A stretch of 64,000 nucleotides of DNA, from NCBI GenBank assembly GCA_039881045.1, contig JAYWVB010000052.1:124001-188000 (forward strand), written 5' to 3'. Position numbers and translations under genes: made by a program. Origin of the DNA: Chaetomium olivaceum (taxonomy: Eukaryota > Ascomycota > Sordariomycetes > Sordariales > Chaetomiaceae). The notes beneath the pieces are model-generated. The model did not search any database. It was given only the letters and a program-made list of their open reading frames with translations, and had not been told where the DNA came from. This document shows, one piece after another, positions 33,706 through 46,300 of the stretch. Numbering within the stretch: the first letter of the stretch is position 1; each line of letters begins with the position of its first letter.

Positions 33706-34984
33706 GGAATTGGTAGTAGGTATTTACCTTTTAATTCCTTGGACAAGTCGTATGAGTTTTGGAGAGCCTGATTTCCAATGTGAAACCACATGTTTGGATC
33801 TCTCTCTTCCGGTGCTCTTCGCACAGCATAGATTTACAAGATGTTACCGCGTCCTCCCTTGAATTTCCAGAGTACGCTCGCGTACAATTACCCTAATTCT
33901 ACCATATAATTTACCTTGTAATGTTATGGATTCGTGTTGGCACTGTATACCTGGTATGTATCTTCATTGCTCGCCGCATTGAGTACTCACCTGGCTCCTT
34001 GTAAAGTAAAAGTATGCCCCACATAAAAGGCTAAACAACACAGCACACGCCACTGTGTTGCGTGGGTGGCAGGTTAGGCCCCGGTGCGGTCGGCACCCGG
34101 AATTTGGAGTCAGAAATATGCGGCTCTGTCTGGTCCAACACAGACGTCGCCGGGTGGGACCTGCGTGACGCAAAACTCGACTACGCTGCTCGGATTCTCG
34201 GATCCGGTCAGTGTTCAACTCTTGCTATGGCACCTTGTTATAATAACGGCAACCGGGGACCTTCACCAATGGACGTTTGGTTTAAGGCCGAGTTGGGCAA
34301 CCCCGCTTGACGTTTGGATTAACTAAGATACCTACACATAGCACACTACGGGTTAGAGGTACAGGAGATGCGAGATATGGGACGTGATGTGGTGGCTAAG
34401 CCTGTCTATCTCAGTGTACTCTATCGTATTGTATAGCCTTTGTTTCATTGTGTGTCCAGCCCGTAGCCCAGTTTTTACTTTGTCCCAAAGGTTAAACGAA
34501 AGTTGGTCAACTGTTGACGTATTGGCCAGTCTCGCGTTTATAAATGCTTAAAAAAGGCGTGTTCCCCCTGATGCCTTGGGCAACAGACAAGGCGACAGAT
34601 TAGAACAAGGACCCAGAGTGCCCATGGAGACACTGGATAGGTAATAAGCACGGTCAACCGACGTGCTTTCTGCACACATAGCCTTATAAGCTATGACATC
34701 TGCTTCATGCTTGGAATAAACGTCCGTGGTGGTGGTGTTAGACATTTTGCCGTTGCTCAAAATTGTAAGGGACTTGCTTCACCCAACGGAGCAGAGTATT
34801 AGCCCCTGTGTCCACTTGCTTTTCCACCTTACACTTCTTTCCTCATTAACTACCACCTTCTTGTTGTCACCTCAGCCTATCACGACAATAACCCCCGTTG
34901 CTACCAATCGTCGTCAATTACGGTTTGACCCCTTGTCGGCTTTCTTCGAACGGCACCGCCCATTCCCCACGGCTAAGAAGCACC
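33706..34984. other. Intergenic, no supported gene
   Basis: Short frames around 34062-34326 lack family features. Confidence 0.4.
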
Positions 34985-36664
34985 ATGTCTGCCCCGATAT
35001 CCGGACCTTCGGGCCGCTTTTTCTTCTGTTCGTTGGGCCCAGATGACCTCAACTTCCACGGTGTCATCGACGTCGAAGGTTCATCTGCAGCCTTCGCTGT
35101 GGAAGAGAGTCACTCCACCGCCACATTCCCTTCCGCTTCCTCGTCTTCCAACAAGGGGGGCGATAGCGAGCCGGACCTCTTCGGTGACAGGGAGTTTGCC
35201 ACATCCATGGCGACTGACAACCGCCCTCTAACGCTTGTTCCCTCTTCCTTACCGTCTGTCACAGAGGTTGACGACGAGGACCTCTTCGGAGACAAGGAGT
35301 TCGCTGCAGCCATTGCGGCCGGCTATCGCCCACCAACCCCTATTCCCTCGTCTTTACCATCTGCGACTGACGTTGACAACGAAGAGGACCTTTTCGGGGA
35401 TTGGGAGCTTGACGCAGCCATCGCGGCTGGTTACCACCCACCAACCCTAGGCGTGGAATCTTCCCCGCTGTCCACGACCCCCTTCGATACCGACAAGCTC
35501 TCCCAGGACATCTATTCTGCCGAGGACCCCACAGCCAACAAGCCTTTGGCGCCCGGTCCCGCTCCCGCGCTCGCTGACGAGTCGTTTGGTGCCGACTTTC
35601 TTGCGACCTCCGCAAACAAAGCTAAAGCAGGCCGAGTCCGTGAAGCTGCTGATCCCAAGACCCATGCGCTCGCCAAGGCCCAACTTGAAGCCCATCCCGC
35701 CGTTGAGGCTCAAGCTCGTCTAGCCACGGCCACCTCCGCGCCTATTGCAGCCCGGCAGCCTATACCTTTTCCCAGGCGGAAGGGTGCACCGCGCTACAAT
35801 CCCCCTCTCCCTGTTACTCGACCCAGGGTGTTCCTCTCAAACAAGAACAGCTCTCAGAAGGTCCCCGGTCCAACCCCTGCTACCCGGCAACCGCCCCGCG
35901 AGGTTCCGCGCTGCAACGCCCCCTCTGCTCCCCCTGGTTCCCGCTGCGGCCGCCACCACCTCCAATGACAGCGGTCAAGGCACCACGTTTGCCCGTTGCC
36001 ACCGGGCAGACCCGACCCATGGTTCCCCGGGTCCCGATACCCCAAGCGATCCCCACGAGTTGCTCGACCGCTGCGGTCAGGGTACCACCTCATCCGCCCG
36101 TTGGCTTTCGGCAGCCTGCTCCCTCGGCACCACCCACATTTGGACCGGTAAGCGCAGCGCACACAACCTTTCTCCTCCAGTTTCCCAGGTCCCGCTGCCA
36201 TTTCCAGCACCGCAGAGGACAGCGGCCAATGCACACCCCGTCCACCCGTCATTGCCCGGCAACCTCCTCTCGCGACGGCAGCCACACCAGCCAGAAAAGC
36301 CCGGCATCTAGCCCCTGTGTCCCCATTTATCCCGCTAGTGCCGGCCTGGGCCCAAGCATTACCCCGCCCGCCCTTTGTTGCCCAGAAGCCCCCCTCCGTA
36401 ATTGTAGCACCTACACGCTTCCCTGGGGGTGCTATACCGGGCAGCAGACCACCACCACACCCTGCCACTACCTTCCCGTTTGCCCCGCCGCAGCCTCGTC
36501 CGGCAAACCGCAAGCGCCGCATGCCGTCAGCCCAGGACCTACCCCGCTGGTTTTCTCCTTCGTCTCGTGGTGCTGACCCTGGAGAGTATCAGAATGCCAA
36601 GCGGCAGGCGACGCTGAGCAAGGTACGCTCGGGGGGTGTAGCGGTTGTGGACTTGGGGGATTAG
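34985..36664 (+). CDS. Pro-rich protein with DLFGD repeats, frameshifted
   Basis: I start at MSAPISGPSGRFFF. Three successive units of about 50 residues each contain DLFGD(R/K/W)E(F/L)AxxxA followed by RPPTP-like and PSSLPS segments (35180-35450). From about 35740 the protein is Pro-rich with recurring RQP(I/P), DSGQ and PRPP pieces that switch frames between 35960 and 36310. It ends in the original frame with RKRRMPSAQDLPRWFSPSSRG and EYQNAKRQATL. A donor GTAAGC at 36149 suggests at least one intron. The DLFGD units look like short linear interaction motifs in a disordered protein. I do not recognise the family; the extent is approximate. Confidence 0.5.
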
Positions 36665-37354
36665 TGAAGTTAGAAAAGCTGAAGGGAATGGTCTGGAACC
36701 GGGTTTGGATTGGTGAAGTACTGAGTTCCATTACGTCTTTAAGGTGACTATTAAAGTGTACGGTTAATTTTATTGACGGTTCCAAAATAATATTCCCTAT
36801 ATACATCAATACGCACCTACTCAAGTTACACCGGCCTTTGTTTAATCTGAACTCGCGTGTCTGCCCAGTAACCGCGATATGTGAAAACTCAAAACACTAA
36901 CTAACCACATATGAATAACGGTCTGGGTGGAGCCTGGGTAGAGCACCCAAGCTTTCCCGCCCACACTCTCACTGGTTACTCAGTAGGGTATCCCAAAGTT
37001 TGGAAAAGGTGGCTTGATGGAGTCAAGTTGCAGCGTGGGACGCTTCACGGCACACTACTTGTTGTTTGAAGGGGCATGCGTTTTGACAGAAGTAATGTTA
37101 AATAGGTACCTAACTAAAAAAGATATTTCTTTCGTCTAATACTAAAAATAAACCTTCTTTCACGTTCCCCAGAAAAATATCCACCCCTCTATGTCTAGTT
37201 ACTTGTATTCACCCAGCCGTCCCCCATGCCTTTCGTGTCTGTAAACCCAGCATCACAGTGGTTCCATATCACACCATATACCTGACCATTCCACTTGCAA
37301 CCCAAGTCTCCGTCTCTCTCTCTATCCCCGGCCCAGCACGACACATCGGTCCGC
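36665..37354. other. Intergenic between convergent genes
   Basis: AT-rich spacer; no gene seen. Confidence 0.5.
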
Positions 37355-40300
37355 CTACTTCCAATACACATCCATCCAGAACCAATTCCCTGGGTTGGCA
37401 GCCGCCACCGCCGTCCGGCCACCTCCCTTCCGGATAGGCTTGGGCCCATTCACATGCTGGTACATCCTATCGCTCGGCAGGTTCGGCGCATACCGCATCT
37501 TCATCGGTTTTTGCCTTGTCCTGCGCGGCTCCGTCACCACCCTGCCATGCTCGTCATACATGACGCTCCGCCGCACCTCCTTGCCCTTGCCCTTGTTCTT
37601 CTTGTCCACCTTGGCGGCTTTCTTGTCCTTTTTCTTGTTCTTCTTTCTTTGTTTTTTGTCCGGGATGTCCTCGAAGTTGCCGTCGTCCATGACATCGGCC
37701 ATGGCGGACTGCCGCGCGCCCGACTCGCCCTGGTGGAGCTGTGGGCTGCCGGTCCTGACTCGGCCGACCCGCGCCTCTTCCGACTGGTTGTTAAGGGTGC
37801 CCATTTCGATGTCTTCATTCTTCTTGGGCTTGCTGCCGAAAAGGGTGGCAAAGAATCCGCGCTTCTTAGGATTCTGGTTAACGTCCTCTGGGCTGGCGGT
37901 TTGCTGAGTGGACTTAGACGACTTCTTCTTGCTGCCGAAGAAGCCGGCGAAGAAACCCTTCTTCTTGGGCTTTTGGTGTATATCGGAGGCATTAGTGTCA
38001 TTGTGGCCATCCTGGTGTACGGTGTTGTCATAGTTGGCGGGCTCCTGACCAGAAAACGTCTCCATCGGGTATTCCTCGCCCGATCCGGTTGCATTCAAGT
38101 TTTGGTTGGTCTTCTTGTTTTTCTTGCTCGAGGTGAACATACCCGCAAACCACCCTTTTTTCTTTTCGGGCTTGTTGTAGCCGTCATCGTAGGGTGCACC
38201 GGTGTCCTGGACCTCGGTATTTTGTTGCTTGGATTTATTCTGCCCAAATAATCCTGCAAAGAAGCCCTTTTTCTTGGCCGACCGTTGGGAATCGCTGTTG
38301 AAATTGCCACCATGCTGCTCCGAACTACCGTTATAGTCATCGACATACCCCTGGGCGCCGTTGTTGTGATCGCCGTTGTACTGCTGGGAAGCACCGTTGT
38401 CGTAGTCACCGTTGTACTGCTGGGAAGTACCGTTGTAGTCATCAACATACGGCTGGGAGCCGTTGTTGTGACTATCACCGTACTGATGAGAACCCCCGTT
38501 CAAGTCATTGCCATGGTGCTTGCGGGATTTGTAATTCGATCCAAAGAGGCCGGCAAAGAAACCTTGCTTCTTGACAGGTTGCTGGGAACCATTGTTGTAA
38601 CCATCATTGAAATCACCCCCATCCTGGTTCCGGGATTTAGACTTCGAGTCAAAAAGCCCAGCAAAGAACCCCTTTTTCTTCGGTGGGTGCTGCGGAGTAT
38701 CATAAATTCCGTCACCTTCCCGGTTTCGAGGTTTGGATTTTGGCCCAAAATAGGCCCGCAAAGAATCCTTGCTTCTTTGCCGGTTGGTTAACGCCGTTCT
38801 GCTGGTTCATGTTTTGGTCCGTGAACTGATCGTTGTATCCCTCACCGTTCCTATCCTGGTCCACGTTGTCTGCGGTTATGTATACCGGCTCTTCTGGTTC
38901 TGGTTTTTTACTGCCGAAAAGCCCGGCGAAGAAACCCTTCTTTTTCGTTTGCTCGCCAGTCGGGTTAGAATTGGGGTCGGCAGAGTACTGCTCATCTGGA
39001 TACTGGCCGTCAGGGTCCCCATTTTGGGCTTCGAGATCGCCTTGCTTCTTCTTGTTGCCGAACAGACCGAACAAGCCGCGCTTGCCTTTGTCGTCTTTTG
39101 TATCTACCGGCTCATTCTCGTTCACGTCTTCCCACTCCCCATCTTGATCATCCATTGCGGGATCCCGCAACGTATCCTCGGGGTACATCCCGGCGTTATT
39201 CACCTCGCCATCCGGGCCGGGCGAGCGCATCTCATTTTCAGCCCCCACCACCCCATTTGCAGCGATGTTTTCTTGGTCCTTGTCGGTGTTGGCATCGTCC
39301 TTTGGCTTTTTTACACAGAAGAGCTTGGCTGCAAGGGCGGTAAAGCTGAATCCAGAAGCCTTCAAGTTCGCCGCATGGTACTGTTCCTCGAGCTCCTCAG
39401 TGGCCCAACCCATGGTTGTGGTCGCCATGACTGGGAGCAGCCATTGGTATTTCTCCTTCTTATGTACCCTGCTCGCGCCGTGTCCAGCAGCCACGGGCAG
39501 CTGTTCCTGATGCTCGTCGTCGTGAGTGCCCACCATTTCCATGGGATCGTTTGTCTGATAGGGCACCATGTCTTCCCGGTGTTCATCGGCATCGTAATAC
39601 ACATCCTGTGCTGGTTCGACCCCAGGCGGGTACTCGTCATACTCCTGCTCAGATCGTTGCATTTCTTGTAAAGAGGGCGAACGGGCTGGGACATAATTAT
39701 CATGCTCGTGCGGGGACGTAAACACCGGGAGCTCGTCGTTGTCAACGGGTTCTGGGGCGCGCATCTCCTCCTCGTACGGCTGTTCCTGGTATTGGTTATC
39801 AACCGGATAGTCATCCTGGGGTTGCTCATCGTAGGCGTCTTCGAACCGCTCTTCTGCGTACTGGTCGTCGGCCGGATAGCTATCCTGCGGCTGTTCATCG
39901 TAGGTGTCCTGGAGAGGTTGTTCATCGTATTGGTTGTCGGCCGGGAAATCATCATGGGTTTGCGCATTGTAGTCGTCTTGGAGAGGCGGTTCCTGATATT
40001 GGTCATCGGCCGGATAGTTATCATGGGGTTGCTCATTGTAGTCCTCTTGGAAAGCTTGTTCGTGGTCCTGGTCCTCGTCCCGGAATTCATCTTGGGGTTG
40101 CTCATTGTAGTCGTCTTCCAAAGGCTGCTCATTGTATTGGTCGTCGGCTGGGAACTCATCCTGCGGTTGCTCACCGTAGCTATCTTCGAATGGTTCCTCT
40201 TTGAAGGGTTCTTCTTCTTCGAATGGTTGTTCCTCGAAGGGTTCTTCTTGAAAGGGTTCCTCTTCTTCGAAAGTTGGCTCTGCATACGGCTCTTCTTCAA

Positions 40301-43300
40301 AGGGTTGTTCTTCGAACGGTTGTTCTTCGAAAGGTTGCTCTTCTTCAAAAGCCTCTTGGTAAGGCTCTTCGTACCGCTCTTCCTCCAAAGGTGGCTCTTC
40401 GAAAAGTTCTTGGTAAGGCTCTTCATAGCGCTCTTCTTCGAATCGTTGTTCTTCCAAAGGCTCTTGATAGGTTTCTTGATAGGGTTCTTGGTAGGGTTCT
40501 TGGTAGGGTTCTTCCAAGGGCTCTTGGTAGGGCTCTTGATAGGGTTCTTCGTAGGGTTCTTGATAGGGCTCTTGGTAGGGCTCTTCGTAGGGTTGTTGGT
40601 TGGGTTCTTGGTAGGGCTCTTGATACGGCTCTTCGTACCGCTCTTCTTCAAATTGTTGTTCTTGATAGGGCTCTTGATAGGGTTCTTCGTAGGGTTCTTG
40701 ATAGGGCTCTTGGTAGGGCTCTTCGTAGGGTTGTTGGTTGGGTTCTTGGTAGGGCTCTTGATACGGCTCTTCATAAGGCTCTTCATACTGCTCTTCCTCG
40801 AAGGGTGGCTCTTCTTCAAATCGTTGCTCTTCAAAGGGTTGCTCGTCGTATTTGTCGTTGAAAGGCTGCTCTTCTTCGAAAGGTTGCTCCTGTTCGAAAG
40901 GCTGCTCCTCGAGCGGTGGCTCTTCATATGGCTGTTCCTCGAAAGCTTGTTCTTCTTCGAAAGGTTGTTCTTCGAATTGTTGCTCTTCGAAAGGTTGCTC
41001 TTCGAAAGGTTGCTCTTCGAAAGGTGGCTCTTCGAAAGGTGGCTCTTCGTACGGCTGTTCCTCAAAAGGCTCCTGGTTGTAGTCGTCCTGGGGAGGCTCC
41101 TCAAAGTTCTGGTCGGGAAGGCGGTCATCGTACTGGTCAAACTGTTCTTGGCCGCCACCCTGAACAAACTCTTCTCCCGGATCTCCGTAGCCTGCCCCGG
41201 AATACAGGTCACGGTCGTCATCACGAAACTGGTTCCCACCATTGTGATCAACGTTGTCTTGAGGGTATGCGTTGTCCATGCCGGGATCACCCCCGTTGTC
41301 GAAATTATCAAAGCTTCGGTCATCCGTGGCCTGCTCATCAAACGGCTGCTCATCGAATGGCTGTTCATCGAGAGGTTGCTCATCGAACGGCTGCTCATCG
41401 AACGGCTGTTCATCGAACGGCTGCTCATCGAACGGCTGCTCATCGAGAGGCTGCTCATCAAGGGGCTGCTCATCAAACGGCTGTTCATCGAGGGGTTGCT
41501 CATCGAACGGCTGCTCATCGAACGGCTGCTCATCGAACGGCTGCTCATCGAGGGGTTGCTCATCCAACGGCTGCTCATCGAGGGGTTGCTCATCCAACGG
41601 CTGCTCATCGAGGGGTTGCTCATCCAACGGCTGCTCATCGAACGGCTGCTCATCGAGGGGCTGCTCATCAAACGGCTGGTCTTCAATGGGGAGCTCCTCC
41701 TCGGCCTGGAAGTCGTCCTCGAGTGGAAGCTCCTCTTCCGCCGGTAAATCTTCTTCGGGGAATCCGTCTTCCTCCACTACAGGCTGGTCGTCAAAAGCCT
41801 CTTCTTCTAGTTGGTTATCGAATGGTTCCTCTTGGTCTAGTGGAGATTCCTCGAGGGGCAGATCATCCATTTGAACCTCGTCCTCGTGAGTGCTGATTGT
41901 CGAAGGTTTGCTCCTCCTCAAACGGGGCTGGCGACTCCAACGGCTCTAAATCTGCCGCCGGAACAGGTTCATCATATGGAAGGGTATCGTCGTATGGAGG
42001 CCGGGTCCTCATAGGGAGCCGGGTCATCGTACAGAGGCGGATCATTGAGAGGAGGTTGGTCATCAAACGTGTTGGAATCATTGTATACTCCGCCGTCGTC
42101 GTATGGCGCAGTGTCGTTGTAAGCTCCAGAATCGTTGTAACCGCCATCGTCGTAAGGAGCAGGGTCGTTGAAGGTGCCAGAGTCATTGTAAGCGCCACCG
42201 TCATCGTAAGGGGCAGGGTCGTTGTATGCTCCAGAATCATTGTAAGCGCCGCCATCATCATACCCGGCACCTTCATAACCTCCACCGTCGTTATAACCCC
42301 CCGAATCATTGAAACCACCTCCACCGTCGTTATAACCCCCCGAGTCATTGAAACCACCACCATCGTCATAAGCCCCGCCATCGTTGAATCCACCACCATC
42401 ATTGAAACCTCCACCATCGTCAAAACCTCCACCATCATCGAAACCTGCACCATCGTCGAAACCCCTTGCCTGATCGTCGAACGGTTGGTCGTCAAAGGCC
42501 TGGTCTTGGAATTGGTCATCGAACGGCGCCTCATCGAGGGGCTGGTCTTCAAACGGTTGATCTTCAAATGGTTCTTCAAGAGGTGGCTCTTCAAACGGTT
42601 GGTCATCAACAGGCATTTCGTCGTCAAAACCCCGTTCGTTGTCCTCGAGAGGCATATCTTCCTCTAGAGGGGCGTCTTCTAGTGGAAGTTCTTCCTCAAA
42701 CGGGGCCTCCTCTTCAAAAGGTGGCTCTTCGTCCAGGGGAGGTCCTTCGTCGAGAGGGGGCTCTTCATCAAGTGGTGGCTCTTCGTCCAGGGGAGGTTCT
42801 TCGTCAAGAGGGGGCTCTTCATCAAAAGGTGGCTCTTCATCCAGTGGTGGCTCTTCATCAAGTGGTGGCTCTTCGTCCAGAGGCGGCTCTTCATCCAAGG
42901 GCAGTTCTTCGTCGAGAGGTGGCTCTTCGTCCAGAGGTGGCTCTTCATCCAGGGGCAGTTCTTCGTCCACTGGTCCTTCTTCGTCAATAGCCGGTTCTTC
43001 CTCAAGCGGCTCTTCTTCGAGGCTCCGCTCGCCGTCGTCGAGGATATCGCCCTCTTCATCGATGGGCCCATCCTCGAAGGCTTGGTCTTCGCCTATCTCT
43101 CCGTCAGCGAACTCGCCTTCAAGTTGATCGTCAGCAAGCTCGCCCTCGGCGAATTCCCCATCGACATCATCCGTGGCCTCTTCGATGTCGCCCTCAGAAA
43201 GTGGCTCATCTGCGGGAAGTTGGTCGTCTATGATTTCGTCGCTATTCAATTCGCCATCCACAAACTCGTCGGGGTTGTCCTCAAAGACTGGCTCGCCGTC

Positions 43301-46300
43301 GACATATTCACCTTCAGGCGCACCGTCTTGATATTCGTCGGCAGGGTACTCGGCCCCGGCGTAATCGTCGCTAGCATAGTCGTCTCCACCGTAACCTTCT
43401 CCAGCATAATCTCCGACCCCATCGCCTCCACCAGGGTATGAGCCATCGTCGAAGGTTTCTTGAGGATATCCGGCGTCGCCGTACCCCCCTCCATCGTCAC
43501 CATACCCACCTCCATCCGCGTAACCGTCGTCCATAGGTTGACCACCGAAATCGTCGGCGAAGCCACGGTCGCCGTCTGCAGGGAATCCACCGTCGTCGAA
43601 TCCGCCTTCATCGAATCCACCATCGGCGTATCCGTCTTCGGGGAATTCGCCACCGGCAAACTCGTCTTGGGGAAACTCATCGGGGGAGAACTCACCATCA
43701 GCGAAGTCACCCTCCAAGGGCTCACCTTCAGCAAACTCCTCGCCTTCAGCGAATTCATCGCCTTCGGCAAATTCGTCCCCTTCAGCAAACTCCTCGCCTT
43801 CCATGAGTTCACCATCGGCGAATTCGCCATCCTCAAGGCCGCGTTCGCCCGCTTCAGGATCGAACTCATCGCCTTCGGCGGGAAAGTCGTCTTCACCTTC
43901 AGGGAGAAACTCCTCCTCCCCTTCCAGCGGAAACTCACCTTCGCCTTCAGGAGGGAATTCGCCATCCTCAGGTAGAAACTCGCCCTCCCCCTCGGGCGGG
44001 AACTCACCTTCGCCTTCAGGGAGAAACTCTTCGTCGAGGCCGCGTTCGCCCTCCTCTAGCATCTCCTCGCCCATCTCGGGGTCAAATTCGCCCTCCTCGG
44101 GGATTCCTTCATCAGCGAACTCGCCCTCCTCGGCGAACTCGCCCTCCTCAGGGAGTTCGCCTTCTTCGCCAAACTCCCCGTCGAGGCCGCGTTCACCGTC
44201 CTCGCCATCGAGGAACTCTTCGTCGAGGGGCTCACCTTCACCCTCGCCTTCAAGAAGCTCTTCTCCTTCAAGCGGTTCATCGAGCGGTTCCTCGCCGTCG
44301 GCAAACTCATCATCAAGGCCACGCTCCCCATCCTCGAGCGCCTCCTCGTCAACAAGTTCGCCTTCCTCCCCTTCCTCAACCTCCTCCTCGCCCTCTCCAA
44401 GCTCCTCCTCTCCCTCCCCCAACCCCTCCTCATCCAACCCTTCCTCATCCAAACCCCTCTCCCCATCCTCACCCTCTAACCCCTCCTCCCCTTCAGCCAA
44501 CTCACCTTCACCATCCTCAGCGAGTAACTCCTCTTCACACCCTCCAGCGCTTCCTCATCCTCAAACTCTTCCTCCTCCTCCTCGCCATCCAAGTCACTGT
44601 CCCACGACGTGTCGTGCGTCATGCCGTTTGGGCAATAGGCAGCGGCCTCGGGTGTGTCAAGGATGGCGTAGGTGTTGCGGGGGATGACAGAGTGGCCGTC
44701 GGTGAGGTAGGGAAGGGTGGGCTTGGCTTCTTCTGGTTCTTGTTCTTCTTCGGGGGGTGGTGGGGGAAGGTCTTGGGGGAGGAGGTCTTCTGGGTGATCT
44801 GCAGGGGGGGCTGCTGCGTCGTACACGTCGGTGGTGGCGAGACTGGGGTCGAAGTCGGGGTTGGCTTCTTCGCCTTGTTCTGGGATGTCTTGGAGATCGA
44901 GGGCGCGGTCGCCGTCTTCAGGGAGGAATTCGGGATCTTGGGGGATGGCGTCTTCTTCTACTGGAAGTTCTCCGTCCGCGGGAGGCTCGGGAGACGTATC
45001 ATCAGGCCGGAATTTTTGGTCGCCTTCTTCGAATTCCAAACCCCGTGCGCCGTCTTGCGGAGCATCGCTCGCCATGGGTTCCTCCTCGCCTTCATAGGCG
45101 CCTAAGATGTCATCGTCTTCCTCTAGATATTCCTCTGCTGAGAAGAAGTTAGCTTTGACAGCCCGGTCATAATCATACGCTGTTGATTGGGCTTACCATT
45201 CTCCAGTGGAGGCTCAACGGCAGTCGAGTCCTCTTGCATTAATGGGGCATAATAGTTATTGCCCACGGGGCCTGCTACCCCGTCGTCCTCATCCTCGGGC
45301 GGGGCTTGTTCAGTTTTGAGGGGAGAAGGGTCGAGCGCTCGTGACTGCGCGCCGTCTCCCACAAGGTCGTCAGCATGGACTGGGGTATCGTAATATGACC
45401 CGAGGTCTGGCTCTTGGTCATCGTCGGGAACCGCCAATCCGCGTGCGCCTTGCTCGTCAACGACCACGGACTCGCCATCATCACGTGCATAGTCGCCAAT
45501 GGTAAAACCGCCTGTTCCCACGGTCTGGTTATCGGGGTGGAGGAAGTCTTGCTGCTGGATCCCCGGCGCAGTCTCTCTATCGATGCCGTATCCATGCTCT
45601 TCCTGAAATGGTGTCAGACCAGCGGAAGGTGGGGGCAGAGAGTGGTGATCCGTGTCCACGATCATGATAGGCGGGATGGGAGGTTTTGCGTCGGACTCAG
45701 CGGCGAAGCTTTTGTTGATGCAGGGGTTCTCGCGTCTTCGCCTGCCGCTTCTCCTGACTGAGTAGCAGTCGTCCTTGGTGTGGTTCTCGCTGGCGCGGTC
45801 CCGATGCCACTCGGCGCTCCAGTGCCACGGGCCGCCCTCAGCGACGACTTTCCCATTCCACGTCCCTAGGTACACCCAGAACGGGCTGATGACCCAGTTG
45901 TCCTCTGTGAATGGTCCGCCGCATTTCCTGCACTCCATGTCGTCCATGTAATCTGAGACTAGCGGGGCTAGGAATCCATTTATGGGCCCTTCGCTGTCGA
46001 AGGGGTTGACGTGCTCGCAGGTGTTGCATCTCCAATATTCTGGTGTTTGGTCGAATTCGCCGGCGGGCAGGTGATCGATGGTCGCAATCTCGCGCGACCC
46101 CGAAGAGTCGACAATCATGCATGTTTGGCAGCCGGTGAAAGGGTGATCACATTCCTTGCACGCCTCGAGTGGCTTGAACACGCTGCAAGTCGCCCAGCAC
46201 TTGCAGCATTTCAGCCGCCCGGGCACGCCAGTCCTCTCCTCTTCTGTGAACTCCTCTGGGGCTTTCGCCACGGGCAGGGAGAGCTGCCCGCGTACGAAGG

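Noticed and set aside
39702..41747. 681-residue plus-strand frame rich in Leu, Ile, Arg
   Set aside because: Exact shadow of the minus-strand repeat blocks; unit lengths divisible by three keep several frames open on both strands.
42639..44687. Plus-strand Ser/Gly/Pro-rich frames
   Set aside because: Antisense of GAA/GAG/CCT-rich acidic repeats; no start context, domains or intron logic of their own.
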